Below, piece by piece: positions 35,454-47,211 of a stretch of 64,000 nt of DNA. The translations under genes were made by a program, and so were the position numbers. The stretch comes from Parietaria judaica. Taxonomy: Eukaryota > Streptophyta > Magnoliopsida > Rosales > Urticaceae. Every line of letters starts with the position of its first letter. Positions within the stretch are counted from its first letter, which is position 1. Location of the stretch: positions 21,960,001 through 22,024,000 of the forward strand of contig OX940863.1 of assembly GCA_954871525.1 (NCBI GenBank), read 5' to 3'. The notes under the pieces were generated by a model, which was not told the DNA's origin, did not search any database, and worked only from the letters and a program-made list of their open reading frames with translations.

Positions 35454-35791
35454 CGCTAAAGCAAGGTTCAACTTACCGATGTTACCGATAAACCGATTAC
35501 CGTTTTCGACGGATTAATCGATAGCTTACCGATTAACCGACGGAAAACCTATAACACTGTAGCTTACCGATTACCGATACTTTTCGATGATTATCGACGG
35601 ATTATCGATACTTTTCGATACTTTTCGACAGGAAACTTATAAAATATTTTGATAATATCATACCTCTAATACAAAACATAGATAATGTCATACACACATA
35701 AATAATGTCATACACACACACATAGTCTAACTCTAACAAGTCTCAACTATCAAATATAAAGGCCAATACAAAGTCTAACAAGTCTCCAACC

Positions 35792-36238
35792 TCAAAAGTA
35801 CGACGATCTCCTATGGGCTTCCATAATACCCGAGGCACCACTTGATTCCAAATGCATGTTGCAATATGTCCTCCAAAACAAGCCATGTGGTTCGAAGTGC
35901 ATACGGAAGTTACTCACATGGTAATCATATATGTGTTGCTCCGTAAACACGCCACGAGATGGATACTGAGGATGCGCCCACACTCCGTTATCGAGCACAG
36001 GATGCGGAGTAGCAAATTGAGTGCTCACGGAAGTACCCATCGACATCGTCTCAAAGTTCCCGGACAGCTCGTCGACTGGGTTCTCACTCTGAGATAGATA
36101 GTCACTGCCCAAGTAGAATCCAATAGCAGAAGATGCGTCATCTTGTTGTCTTGGAGATTGTTGGTCACCGTACTGTCGGTCGGGAATGTATCCCATGTTG
36201 CCAGGGTCGTAGTTCAGGTCGCCTCGATACGTATCACC
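35792..36238 (-). pseudogene. C-terminal exon of a hAT transposase
   Basis: A minus-strand exon preceded by a good acceptor (TTTCCTCAACAG at about 36239-36250). It reads DTYRGDLNYDPGNMGYIP then Gln/Asp/Ser-rich sequence, and ends about 135 codons on. The YDPG-type acidic tail resembles the extreme C-terminus of plant hAT transposases; the dimerisation and catalytic domains that should precede it are missing, so it is a fragment. Confidence 0.5.
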
Positions 36239-36329
36239 TGTTGAGGAAACAAATTAGTTGACATACATATCTGCATGTAATCAGCAAAATTAAAATAGTA
36301 ATAACTAAAATCAGTATATTACCAAGAAA

Positions 36330-37200
36330 TCACGACCAGATAAACTTGAGGACTTTCGCCGCAATTAAGACAAAACCCGGAATGTCTTCAAGTCTGCAAA
36401 TAAAATACACCAAAAAATCAGATTAATAGTTTAAAAAATAATTAACAAAGGAAAACACCCAAAAAAATGAGCGCATTGCCTTGGAAATCACCAAAAGATA
36501 AACTTCAACACTTTCGCCGCAATTAAGACAAAAACCGGAATGTCTTCAAATCTGCCAAAAATTCACCTCAAAAAATCAGACTCCGATTTTCAAGAATAAT
36601 TAAAAAAGGGAAACACCCAAAAAAATAAGCGCATTGCCTTGGAAATTACCAAAAGATAAACTTCAACACTTTCGCCGCAATTAAGACAAAAACCAAATTT
36701 TCGTAAAATCTGCAAACAATTTACCTCAGAAAATCAGATTAATATTTTAAAAAATAATTAATAAAGGAAAATACCCAAAAAAGGGAGCACATTGCCTTGG
36801 AAATCACGGAAACTGAACTTCAAACACTTTCGCCGCAATTATGACGAAAACCAAAATACCATCAAACCTGCAAATAAAATACACCAAAAAATCACATTAA
36901 TATTTAAAAAAATAATTAATAAAGGAAAACCCCCCAAAAAAGTAGTAGATTACCTCGACAAAACACGCAAGATAAACTTGCAATACTTTTGCCGCAGTTA
37001 TAGGTAAAACCGAATTATCGTCAAATCTGAAAAAATTTTACAGAGAAAAATTAGATTAATATTTTAAAAAATATTTAATAAACTAAAAAACCCCTAAAAA
37101 TTAATATATTGCTTCATAAAACACAAAAAGTAAATTTTAAATTCTTTTACCGTAATTATTCAAAAATCCGAATTAAGCCTCCAATTTACCTAAAAATCGA
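36330..37200. repeat. Tandem repeat, ~155 bp unit, about 5.5 copies
   Basis: Each unit contains GATAAACTT(C/G)A...ACTTTCGCCGCAATTA(A/T)GAC, then AAATCTGCAAA, ACCAAAAAATCAGATTAAT, TAATTAA(C/T)AAAGGAAAA(C/T) and AGCGCATTGCCTTGG. Starts lie near 36335, 36490, 36645, 36800, 36955 and 37110, with divergence increasing to the right. It lies inside the 35462-38070 hAT element. Confidence 0.88.
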
Positions 37201-38078
37201 CCCAATTTCATAAAAACTATTACAATAATTTATTATTCAATTATATACATGAAAAAAATTGATTATATAGCTCTAAAACATAAAAAATGCAATCTTGATA
37301 TGAATATCTATAAATCTTACATAATAAACCTAAAACATATTGTAATCTTTATATATTTCATCTAAATCCAACAAAATAATTACAAATAAACTCATGGAAA
37401 CAAGTTTCCTACAACATAAAATCATAAAAATGCAAAAATACAACTCAAAATACTTAAAGTGTCAACCTTTCTAATTCACAAAACATAAACTCATGAACAA
37501 CTTAATCTAACTTTCTATGACTTATGCTAATCATCTCAAATTCGTTTAAAATAAGTAAATATCAAAGAAAAATTGCAAGAAACATATAGATCTATGATTA
37601 TAACTCCTAAATATACCCAAAAGTTTGAAAAAAATCGGATAAATTCGGTGTAAAAAGCTTAAAACCAAACTTTACAAACTTTTGCCACACACACCATTTC
37701 CATGGAGAAGCTTGAGTTTGGCCGAAAAGAGGGGACTTACCAGCTCGAAAATCGGCGAGAAACCATAAGATCTGGGCTGTTGGCGGCGAGAAGAGTAAGA
37801 AAGGGAGAGAAGTGGTCGAAAATCGGCGAGAAGAAGTGAGAAATAGGGTTAAATATTTGCCCTAAATATTTTTTTAATTGCACCGAAAAGACCTTTTTTT
37901 TTTACACGTGAAACATCGATAATCGATTGTTCCTCGGTTTATCGAAAAGCTCGATAATCGTCGGTAAGAGGATAAAACGAGAAGTGTTATAGCCGGTAAT
38001 TTACCGGTGACCACCGGTAAGGTCGATTATCGTCGATTATCGACGATAATCGTTGGTAAGTCGATCCTTGCGCTAAAG

Positions 38079-38525
38079 TACTTAATATTTTACAAATTTT
38101 GATTTATGTACCCAATATTTTATTTTGTTGGCTAATGTACCCAAAGTTCATTCCGTTAGTGAATTTAGTTCATTCCGTCAATTTTCAAATTTCACCGTTG
38201 GTTTATGCCTCATAGGTTGCCATATCACCCAACTACGTCAGCCTCATTTGCCATGTGACAATTCTTTTAAAAATTAAATTTTTATTTTGATCATTTTTAT
38301 AAAAAAAATTAATTGAAAAAATAAAAAGTGTGCCACGTGGCAGATGAGGCTGACGTGGCTAGGTGATGTGACACCCTATGGGGCATAAATTAACGGTGAA
38401 ATTTGATGATTGACCGAGTGAACCAAATTCACTAACAGAATGAACTTTGGGTATATTAGCCAACAAAATAAAACACTGGATACAAAAATCAAAATTCATA
38501 AAACATTAAGTACTTTAGCCGGAAT
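38079..38525. mobile_element. Fold-back element, ~0.45 kb, left tip split off by the hAT insertion
   Basis: Inverted arms share TACTTAAT(A/G)TTTTA, ATTTTGTTGGCTAAT(G/A)TACCC, TTCATTCCGTTAGTGAATTT and GATGAGGCTGACGT blocks, joined by a short A/T loop near 38270-38330. Its outermost left bases are at about 35450-35461, on the far side of the hAT element. Related to the 9463-10850 fold-back by the GGCTAATRTACCCAA motif. Confidence 0.75.
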
Positions 38526-38595
38526 TTATTCCATATATCTGAAAAGCTAGAACAGTTACAGAAACGCAAAATAAAAATAAATAAATGGCTGAAAA

Positions 38596-41184
38596 TCTAT
38601 ATATATATAAAAGGACAGTTTTACAAAAATTGATGTGGCAAGATGGATGAGCAGGCAATTGAAAATCCTCTTTTTATAACATACGTACATTTTCTTTCTT
38701 TTATTTACCACACATATTTTCACTACACCCATTTGCTTATTATCATGATGAAAATTAATTCCTATTCCATTAATGCATTTTTCTCATATGAAGGTTATAT
38801 TTGTTTAACTTACCTCTTCGGCTACTAATTCATATTCAATGTATTTTAATTTTGTAACTACACATCTGATTCTTCACCTTCTAAATGAATGAGTTGTTTA
38901 TTATAAGCCTAAACCAACACCTCATCGACCCTTCCCCCTTTTCATTCTCTTGGAACATCGATTTCTATTAGCCACAACAATGGCGGCAACAAAATTTCGT
39001 TGCACCCAAATCCTTTCCTTTGCAGGTTCGATTCACCATTTATCTCATGAATTTCTCAGGTTCGATTCACCGATTTATCTCTCCAAATACTCTATACTCT
39101 TCTCTCTCCCATTTTTATTATTTGCAGGCAATGTGAACACAAAGCTGGGGCGAAAATGGCTTTGTACCATTTTAATTCGATTCTTGTTTTCTTGATTTTG
39201 AGCATTCTCTATGTACTAATTAAAATTTTCTCTCTTTACCAGTTCATCTGAAAGTTTTTGTTTTCAGATGTTTTTTTTTTTAAATATGACAGGTAATGGT
39301 TTATTTTATGGCCTTACGTTATCTCAGTTTCTTCTTTCCTTCTCTCGACCTTGGTCGTTTTTATTCTTTTTTTCTTTGCATATTGTAAACATGCAGTAAT
39401 TTCTTTCATTTATGTCTCATAAAAAAATCAGATTTATTTTGCTGGTTTTTCATTTGTTGGCACTTGGCACATATCTCATTCCATGCAAAAAAAATTCAAT
39501 ATCTCATTTGATTGTTTAAATGAATTGCTTAAAAATGGAATTACTTGAGTTATTTATAGATAACATTTTTTGGGAAATGAAACGATTGAGGTAATCATTA
39601 GAGAGTATGTTACGTTATTAGGTAATCGATGGCAGCGCACCAGCGATGGAGGCTACAACCACGACTACACTCTGAGCCGAGATTAGTACTTTTGCTTGAT
39701 TGGTCTGCCTCGGTGTTGTCCGAGATTCAGCAACATAGATTTCTTCTTCCAGTTCTATAGCGTCATCTTTAATTCACTAATTTATGTTCAATTTTTACAT
39801 GTTAAATATGCATGCAATTCATTCATTCGGAAAGCTATATACGTTTAACGGTTTAAATGCATGCATATTTTATCATCGCATTGTTTTGGAATGTTATCTA
39901 ATCATCAAATTATTTTGGAAAATTATTCCGTATTATTATAATAAGACATATTATACATATATTATATTCTCACTCTATACAATTTCATGATTTTACATGT
40001 ACATATATATATTTTTTTTTTCAGATTTTCAAATCTCATAAATACATATATGTATTATATATATATATATTCTCACTCTATAGTCTATAGTATACTACTG
40101 CAAGATTCTATAAGAGGTTGGTTAATGCCGATAAAACAAAGTAACGATTCATTTATTAGTTAAATGTTACAGATTTTTTGTCTCAACCAAAAATAACGTA
40201 CGTCTTATAAAATTAATGCCATTAATTAGTTAAATGTAAAAATGTTAATGCATGACTTAATTGGATGACTTTTGGCTTTTTCTATCTAGGATGAAATGTG
40301 AGGGTTTTTGGTTTTCCCCCTCTTTAATTTATATATATATATATATATTATATTAAAATTGTGATAAATGAACTCATTTATGCATATATGTGTATTTTGA
40401 ACTCATTTATGTATTCAACTTATTTATAGCGGTCTTATAAAAACTGAAGGAAGTACGACAAATGATCACTCTTATTATAGTTCTCTTATTCGTATACTAT
40501 TGTTATTTATGCGTTAATATTTTGTAAGCCTCATTACTGTTTTTTATGTTCTTAAACATTTTTTATTAATTTGTTTTTCTATGACATGTTGTCATCATAA
40601 TGTGTCAAAGCTACCTCAACGAGCATGCATAAGGCAAGCGACACCAAAAAAATTGTGCGTTAATACTTTGTTAACCTTATTATTGTTTTCATGTTCTTTA
40701 ATATTTATAATTAATTTGTTTTTCTATGACATACTTATAACGAGGATGCATAAGGCACGCGAAACCAACAATTTTATCTGCGAACATCGGATATATTATT
40801 TAGTGATTTTAATTTCAATCAAATTATCACCAACCAACAGTTTTGTTCAGTATGAGTTGTGTTTATGATCGTAAGATTAGCAATTCGCTTTTGTGAAAGT
40901 GTTTTTTTTTTTAAGAATGTTGTGAAAGTGTTGTTAGGGACGTTGGATCTGTACAAGTTGTGAAAGTGTAGTTCTTTATTCAATCTTTTGTTTTTAGTGG
41001 AAGACTACGCGATCGTGTGTTTTAGTGATATGTATCCCCCCGAATGCTATTAATGTAGTTCTTAAATGTACATGTATTTTAGCATTTTATATTCTATGTA
41101 AATGTTGGTCTTTTTGTTTAAAATACTCTAAAAAATTGATAGTTTTTTCATCCGAATTTCTTGACGCGCGGTGCCGTCCACTAG
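38596..41184 (+). mobile_element. Non-autonomous Helitron, 2.6 kb
   Basis: It starts TCTATATATATATAAAAGGA after A (38595) and ends with a GC-rich GACGCGCGGTGCC stretch, then GTCCACTAG and T. The hairpin is less perfect than in 26191-30360. No Rep/helicase frame. 38980-39195 contains an open frame (MAATKFRCTQILSF) preceded by a leader-like, C/T-rich tract and might be a captured gene start; this is speculation. Confidence 0.85.
40511..40785. repeat. Tandem duplication, ~150/125 bp, inside the Helitron
   Basis: Two copies share GCGTTAATA(T/C)TTTGT, TTAATTTGTTTTTCTATGAC and GCATGCATAAGGCA(A/C)GCGA-type segments; the second copy has lost about 25 bp. Confidence 0.75.
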
Positions 41185-41616
41185 TCATTTATTAAATTGA
41201 CAAGTTAAGAACAAATTAATGTCAAAGCGGATCTTAGGAAATATCCATTATGCTAATTTTCATCCTAATTTCTTTTTAACTTTTAATTACAAATTAACCC
41301 CTTAATACCAGGACAAAACATCCTCGAGTGTATACACGCGCTCTCGGGCGCGTGAGGAACGAAGAAAAGCACTGTAACAGAGATAATGGATTCATATAAG
41401 AATGACACGAAAGTCCAGACTCTAAAGCAAAGAGAATACACGAATAAATTATTTGGTACAAATGTTCCTTCAACTTTCTTGATATTACACTTTGCTCCCT
41501 AAATTTTAAATTTTAGCAGAAACGCCTGCTACTCTTTCAAAAGTACCACATCACCTTCAAAAGTAAAAAATAATAGAAAATGCTTATTTATTCACAACAC
41601 ATGAATTGTTCGAAGA

Positions 41617-41656
<40 letters not shown>

Positions 41657-42543
41657 ATTGTATTTTGAAAAAACTCTAATATACTACTTGATAGTTTTAA
41701 AATCTGATTTTTATTTTGAAAAAACTCTAATATACTACTTGATTGTTTTAAAATATGCAGTAAATTTAATATTTTAATCTCATTTAGAATAACTAATTAA
41801 AAAATACACTCTAAAAATTTATTGAACACAAGTTAAAAAAAAAATTCGACATAAACAAGGTATAAAGGGTAATCTCATAATCAAAGGCTCGATTTTTTTA
41901 ATCAAATTAAAAAAAATTGACACAATAAGAGTTTAGGACTATTTTTTTTTTCTTCTTCTATATGATAAAGTTTATGAAAATTATCATTTTGAAGTCTGAA
42001 ATTTCCAAACATCGTTGCAAAGCACGAGTCATTTTTAACAGACCATTTCTTCTATAAAAAAAAAAAAAAAAGTGCTAAAATCATGTTATTTTTTCATTAT
42101 GTTGGTCTACTACTCCATAATCCATATATACAAACTCCTTTCGTATGGCATCATCAATATTTCCTTCTTTGAAAGCGTAGGGGCAATTATGCTAAAATCT
42201 AAAACTCACGAGCCAAGTGCGACAAAATGTAAAGTTCATGGACATAGCTGCCATTTTTTTATAATAATAAATTAATAATAATTCTGATTTTAGTTAAAAT
42301 AAAATTAATGAAAAAGTCATTGAGTTTTGGCTGCGAATGCGATGAGCTAAACGGTGCTTCAAACAAGGAAGAAGAAGAAGAAGAAATCGAAACTCCCCAG
42401 AAAATTCCCAAATCCAATTTCTAGGGTTTCGGAATCTTCCTCGCACGCAATCGGACGCGCGTGAATTCTTCCGCGAAACGAATATATCGTCGCTCTCGTT
42501 TCGCGAATTTCCCTCTTGATTGCAGAGAGAGAGAGAGAGAAAG
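41185..42543 (+). promoter_or_regulatory. Upstream region and leader of the TOL gene
   Basis: No gene in this stretch. Segments near 41455-41530 and 42175-42255 are weakly inverted copies of a GAACTT...ACTTTG(C/G)...AACTTT motif, suggesting an old fold-back of about 0.8 kb. A (TA)n run is at 41624-41653. The probable leader (about 42300-42543) is GC-richer, with a GAAGAA run and (GA)n just before the start codon. No convincing TATA box. Confidence 0.4.
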
Positions 42544-45500
42544 ATGTTGCCCATGGCGTCTTCGTCGATGTCGATGTCGTCGTCGTCGTCTTCAGCTACA
42601 GTCGCCGTAGATAAGGCGACGAGCGATCTCCTGATAAGCCCCGATTGGACCATGAACATCGACATCTGCGACTCCGTCAATTCCCATCACTGGTAAGACC
42701 TGAACCTCTACGGTGTTTGACTTTTGGTATTGATTGATTATATCACGTTGATTTCTTGTGTTTTTATTGGAAAACTCCATTGATGTTATTTTTTTGGATT
42801 CAAGCTAGATAAGGAAGAACATGGAAGTCAAGAAAAAGTATATATTTTTTGCTTTAAATTGAAACTATTGATGCTTGTGTCTTAATTATTATTATATAAT
42901 TTTGTACTTTTTTCTCTGTATATGTGGTGTTGTGACTTGTGAGTTTTCAGTCCTATCTCGCTATGTCTGTTTCTGTGTGTATACATATGTATATATTTGC
43001 GTATTTGTATGAGTGAAGTTATTGGTTTGACACGAGCAGGCAGGCGAAAGACGTCGTGTGTCTATGTATATGTATGTATATATTTGTGTATTTGTATGAG
43101 TGAAGTTATTGGTTTTACACGAGTAGGCAGGCGAAAGACGTCGTGAAAGCTCTGAAGAGAAGATTGCAGCACAAGAACCCGAAAGTTCAACTACTTGCTC
43201 TGACGGTACGTAATTCTTCGTATTTTTTTGAGTTTCTTATTTCGATGTGAGTTTAGAGACTGATTGGTCGTGCTGTGAATTCTGATTGTTAAGCTTTTGG
43301 AGACGATGGTGAAGAACTGCGGGGATTATCTCCATTTCCAAGTTGCGGAGAGGAATATCCTCGGGGAGATGATCAAAATCGTTAAGAAGAAGGTAAGTTT
43401 TGGAGATTCCGTTGGTGGAAGTTGACTGGGTACTGCAGAATAGTGGCGATTTGGATGTCGAATGAATATTAATCTCTTAATTGCTCTTGGAGCTATGATC
43501 ATAATTCACTATTGATTAGCTTAGCATTTTGATTCAGCCCGTTTTCGAAAAATTCTGTTACTCGGTGAAACTTCATATTATTATTCTTTTGTTATAAAAA
43601 AAAAATCTTTTGGGTTTTTCTTTTTTAAATAAAAAATTTCCTTCTTTAAGTGTTACCTAATAGGCTAATAGGCTAATATTCTGATGTATGTTTGAAACAA
43701 TTTCCAGACAGATATGCAAGTAAGGGAGAAAATCTTGGTGTTGCTAGACTCTTGGCAGGAAGCGTTTGGTGGACCCGGAGGAAAACATACTCAGTATTAT
43801 TGGGCATATGAAGAGCTAAGGGTATACTTTTATCCACCAAATTTTTATTTTAATGTGTTATTATTTATCTACCGGTTGTTGATAGTACTGGTAAATTGAT
43901 GCCTTTTTTGAGATTCTGTGATCATATTTCAATAATTGGGTCTGGCTTATCTGTTATCGATAGAATAATGCATATACGACTGTTCTTAACCCCACTTTGA
44001 AGTAGTTGTGATGATATGTTTATTATTATAATTTGGTGTATAGCTCGATAATCAGATGACTAGCTGTTTAATGTCAGTTAAAAATGATTTGACAGCGTTC
44101 TGGAGTAGATTTCCCGAAGCGCTCATTAGATGCTTCCCCTATTTTTACGCCGCCTCCTTCACATCCGTCCATGGGCCGTCCTCAACCCGGCTATGGAATG
44201 CCTAGCAATGCTTCAAGAAGGCTTGATGAAACTATGGCAACCGAAATCGAGAGTTTAAGGTGAGAAATCATATTCCCCCTAAGCTAGTCCTTTAATAATA
44301 TTCATTTAAATAACTGTCACCTGATATATCTTTCTTAAAGCTTGTCTAGCATAGAAGCTATGCGGAACGTTTCAGAACTCCTATTTGACATGCTACAAGC
44401 TGTAAATCCAAGTGATCGTGCGGTACGAGCAACATTTTTTACCCTTCCTAAATGTAGTGAAAGCTGCAGTATCGGTAATTTGATGTAGTTATTATGATGA
44501 TATTTTAGGCCGTAAAAGATGAAGTGATAGTTGAACTTGTCAACCGCTGCCGAACCAACCAAAAAAAGCTGATGCAGATGCTAACTTCAACTGGGTTAGT
44601 TTTTTACCTTTTCCAATGACACTTCTCATGCATAAATCTTGTGCTACAAAGGAAACTTTATTTTATTTTATTTATTTTATTTTATTTTTAACCAGATACT
44701 GAAGAACCGGTCTTCGTTTGATATAAACCGACCGGTTCGGGTTTGACATTTTGAAAAACTGGAAACTAGTAGAAGTTTTGAAAATATCAAAAAATCCTGA
44801 ATGGGTTACTAGTTTCACCCCATTGCGATGCGTAAATCTTTTAGCATTGTTTTCCCGCATGGCAGGGATGAGGAGCTTCTCGCAAGAGGTCTTGACCTAA
44901 ACGACAGTCTGCAAGGTTTGCTTGCGAGGCACGATGCCATAGCTTCTGGCTCCCCGTTACCTCTTTCACTCCCGAGTTCTAGTCCTCCACCCGCTGAAAC
45001 GAACGCTTCTAGCCCTAAACAGTCTGAGGCAAGAGATTCCGCTCCTAGAGACGTTAGTCCAAGACCTAGCGTTGTCCCTTCTGTGCCCGTTACTACTACA
45101 ATGACAAGGACCCAAACATACGAAGACGAAGAGGAAGACGAATTCGCACAGCTAGCTCGAAGGCAAGTCCCGATGATCATACTATAATCATCCAAGCAAT
45201 TTTCGTGTACATGATCTGTAAATATATATTTTGTGAGACCTAACATTATATTTCTCACAAATTCAGGCATTCCAAAGCGCCATCTGCAGCACCCGAGAGC
45301 AAATCTAACGGCACCACCACTGATAATCTATCGATCGTGAGCGTCGAGATGTTTCCGTCGACAGAGACAGCTTCTTCCACAAGCAATGCCCTAGCTCTCC
45401 GGGACCCACCCGCTCCGGCGAAGACTAAAGAACAAGATATCATTGACATGCTGAGCATCACCCTCACCACAACCGAAGCCTCCACGAATGCCCCCCTCTC

Positions 45501-46059
45501 TCCGACGCCCAACCGGAACGTGCCACCTGTCTCCCCGGACACAGGCTACTCTTCTCAAACTTACTCCGGTGTTCAAACTCAGGCCCCAAACTCCGGCTAC
45601 GTCGTTCCGTGGGCCCAACCTCCCAAGCAGATGCAAGCTGAGGCCCGGCCCACTTACTCGCCTGGATATATTCCGCCTCCGTGGGCTTCAACCCCTGGTT
45701 ATTACACCAATACGACCCATTTTCCGACGAACAATACGTACGCGACGCACGCGAACACAACGACATATACGCCGGGGCAAGGCAACGTCGCAACGTCAAA
45801 TAATACGCCGTATTTGCCGGCGCAAGCCAACAACATCGCGACGTCGTCTTATACGCCTGCACATACGGCACGGCCGTTACAGAACCATAGTCCGTTCGCG
45901 GCGAGGGAAAACGGGTTCGCTGTGAGCAGTGGAGAATCACCGGCGCAGAAGCCCTTCGTCCCTTCGTATCGGTTGTTTGAAGATCTAAACGTTTTCGGAG
46001 GTCCAAGCGGGAACGCCACTGGAACTTCGGGGCAAAGTATGGTTGGCGGTCGGAAATGA
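42544..46059 (+). CDS. TOL: TOM1-like protein (TOL), VHS-GAT ubiquitin adaptor
   Basis: Nine exons: 42544-42692, 43127-43205, 43294-43392, 43708-43821, 44096-44259, 44341-44422, 44509-44594, 44866-45162, 45267-46059; 620 aa. TOL proteins bind ubiquitinated membrane cargo and pass it to ESCRT for vacuolar degradation, acting at the plasma membrane and early endosomes. A Ser-rich N-terminus precedes the VHS domain (about 24-150: [62 protein letters not shown]). The GAT domain follows (about 185-290: [39 protein letters not shown]). Then come an acidic [15 protein letters not shown] and a long Pro/Tyr/Thr/Asn-rich tail ending [14 protein letters not shown] and MVGGRK, as in TOL6/TOL9. Intron 8 has a GC donor (GAAG|GCAAGT). 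Intron 1 holds a duplicated decoy acceptor. Poly(A) signal candidate AATAAA at 46397-46402. Confidence 0.95.
42972..43145 (+). repeat. 87-bp tandem duplication spanning the intron 1/exon 2 border of TOL
   Basis: Copy 1 (42972-43058) and copy 2 (43059-43145) both contain GAGTGAAGTTATTGGTTT, CACGAG(C/T)AG and the first 19 nt of exon 2 (GCAGGCGAAAGACGTCGTG). Copy 2 is joined to the rest of exon 2; copy 1 is a decoy. The decoy acceptor reads CAG, the true one TAG. Confidence 0.9.
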
Positions 46060-46506
46060 ACGAGAGTTTCAGAGGCGGATTTGTAAATGTCCTGTGAATA
46101 TTTGATTGTACATCGGTGATGGACCTTATCGTGCCGACTCGGAACTCATTCGAAGCTATTCAGACTGATAAGCTCGTGGATTTGCAGGTGTGATTAATTA
46201 AAGGCCAAGCTATTACAAAAATGGTGTGTGATTTTGGAGAAATTGGTGCGTGTTGGTTTGTTTGTGATAATTCCAAGTTAAAAATACAAATTCTAGTGCT
46301 GTGCTTTTATGATCGAGTTACAAGATTTAATTGAATCTCTCAATAGAAATCAGACCATTTCTTAATCCCAACTTTTTGATGATGACATGAAGCAATAATA
46401 AAATGGTGTTAAAAACATAAAAAAAAAATGGCAATAAGAGAGTTCAAGTGGCCACTTCAATACCAAGTTACCTTCTGAGGTCCAAGATTTCTCACACCAA
46501 AATAAT

Positions 46507-46537
<31 letters not shown>

Positions 46538-47211
46538 AATACTTGTAATAGGAAAAAGTCGAGATTTTCAGACTCCATAAAATCGAAAGAAAGAAAAAAA
46601 TACCTGTTACAAGGTGGAGATTGCACATAAAGAACATATAAAATTTCTAATATAATAAGTACTTGAACAATTTTTGAAACTTAGGAAAATGAATACTCTG
46701 ATTCTATTTCTACTTTAACGTCTGAGGAAGACCCAAATTGTTTTTATTTTTATTTTTTTGGTAGTAACACTTTTAACTTAAAATAAAAATAAAATAAGAA
46801 ACACATTGTAAAGTTCAAGAGGCAAAGTGCACCTACGTATAAAGTTCAGGGACATACTTGCTTTGCTTTATCCATTAATTTTTTTTTTCTTTTTAATGTG
46901 AGATATTATGGGTCAAAGGGAAACACGCGTAAAATAAAAAAGAGAATAAAACAAAAAATAAAGAAGAAATAGCTAACACTTTTTTTTGTTTGAATATTTA
47001 CAAAAAAGTTTACGTATGAAACAGGTAATTTTCAATTCCCCCATTATGTATTTGTATATATACAGCATACGAAAGACAATACCTACCAGTATTTCATGAA
47101 GCCTTTGACTGGGGCAAATGTTGGAGCCGCTTCTCTGAAAATGAAAGCAGCGTCAATCCCGTAACCCGGAAAATGAAATTACGTTCTCGTCCCTTCTGGG
47201 ATAGTTCGTAG
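46060..47211. other. Convergent intergenic region between TOL and RAPTOR
   Basis: Holds the 3' UTRs of both genes. (TA)n at 46508-46532. 46803-46866 (AAAGTTCAAGAGGCAAAGTG) resembles one arm of the small fold-back at 51477-51730. No gene. Confidence 0.55.

Larger units (their letters stand above)
35462..38070 (-). mobile_element. hAT element, 2.6 kb, interior replaced by tandem repeats
   Basis: Terminal inverted repeats CAAGGTTCAACTTACC / GGTAAGTCGATCCTTG with an exact 8-bp duplication CGCTAAAG (35454-35461 and 38071-38078). Subterminal regions are packed with TACCGAT, GATTATCGACG and CGATAATCG motifs. Only the C-terminal tail of a transposase remains (35792-36238); most of the centre is a ~155-bp tandem repeat (36330-37200). 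The insertion site is the outer tip of a fold-back element that continues at 38079. Confidence 0.9.

Noticed and set aside
45391..46006. Long minus-strand frames opposite the last TOL exon
   Set aside because: Shadows of the GC-richer, Pro/Thr/Tyr-coding TOL exon, which has family-wide conservation on the + strand.
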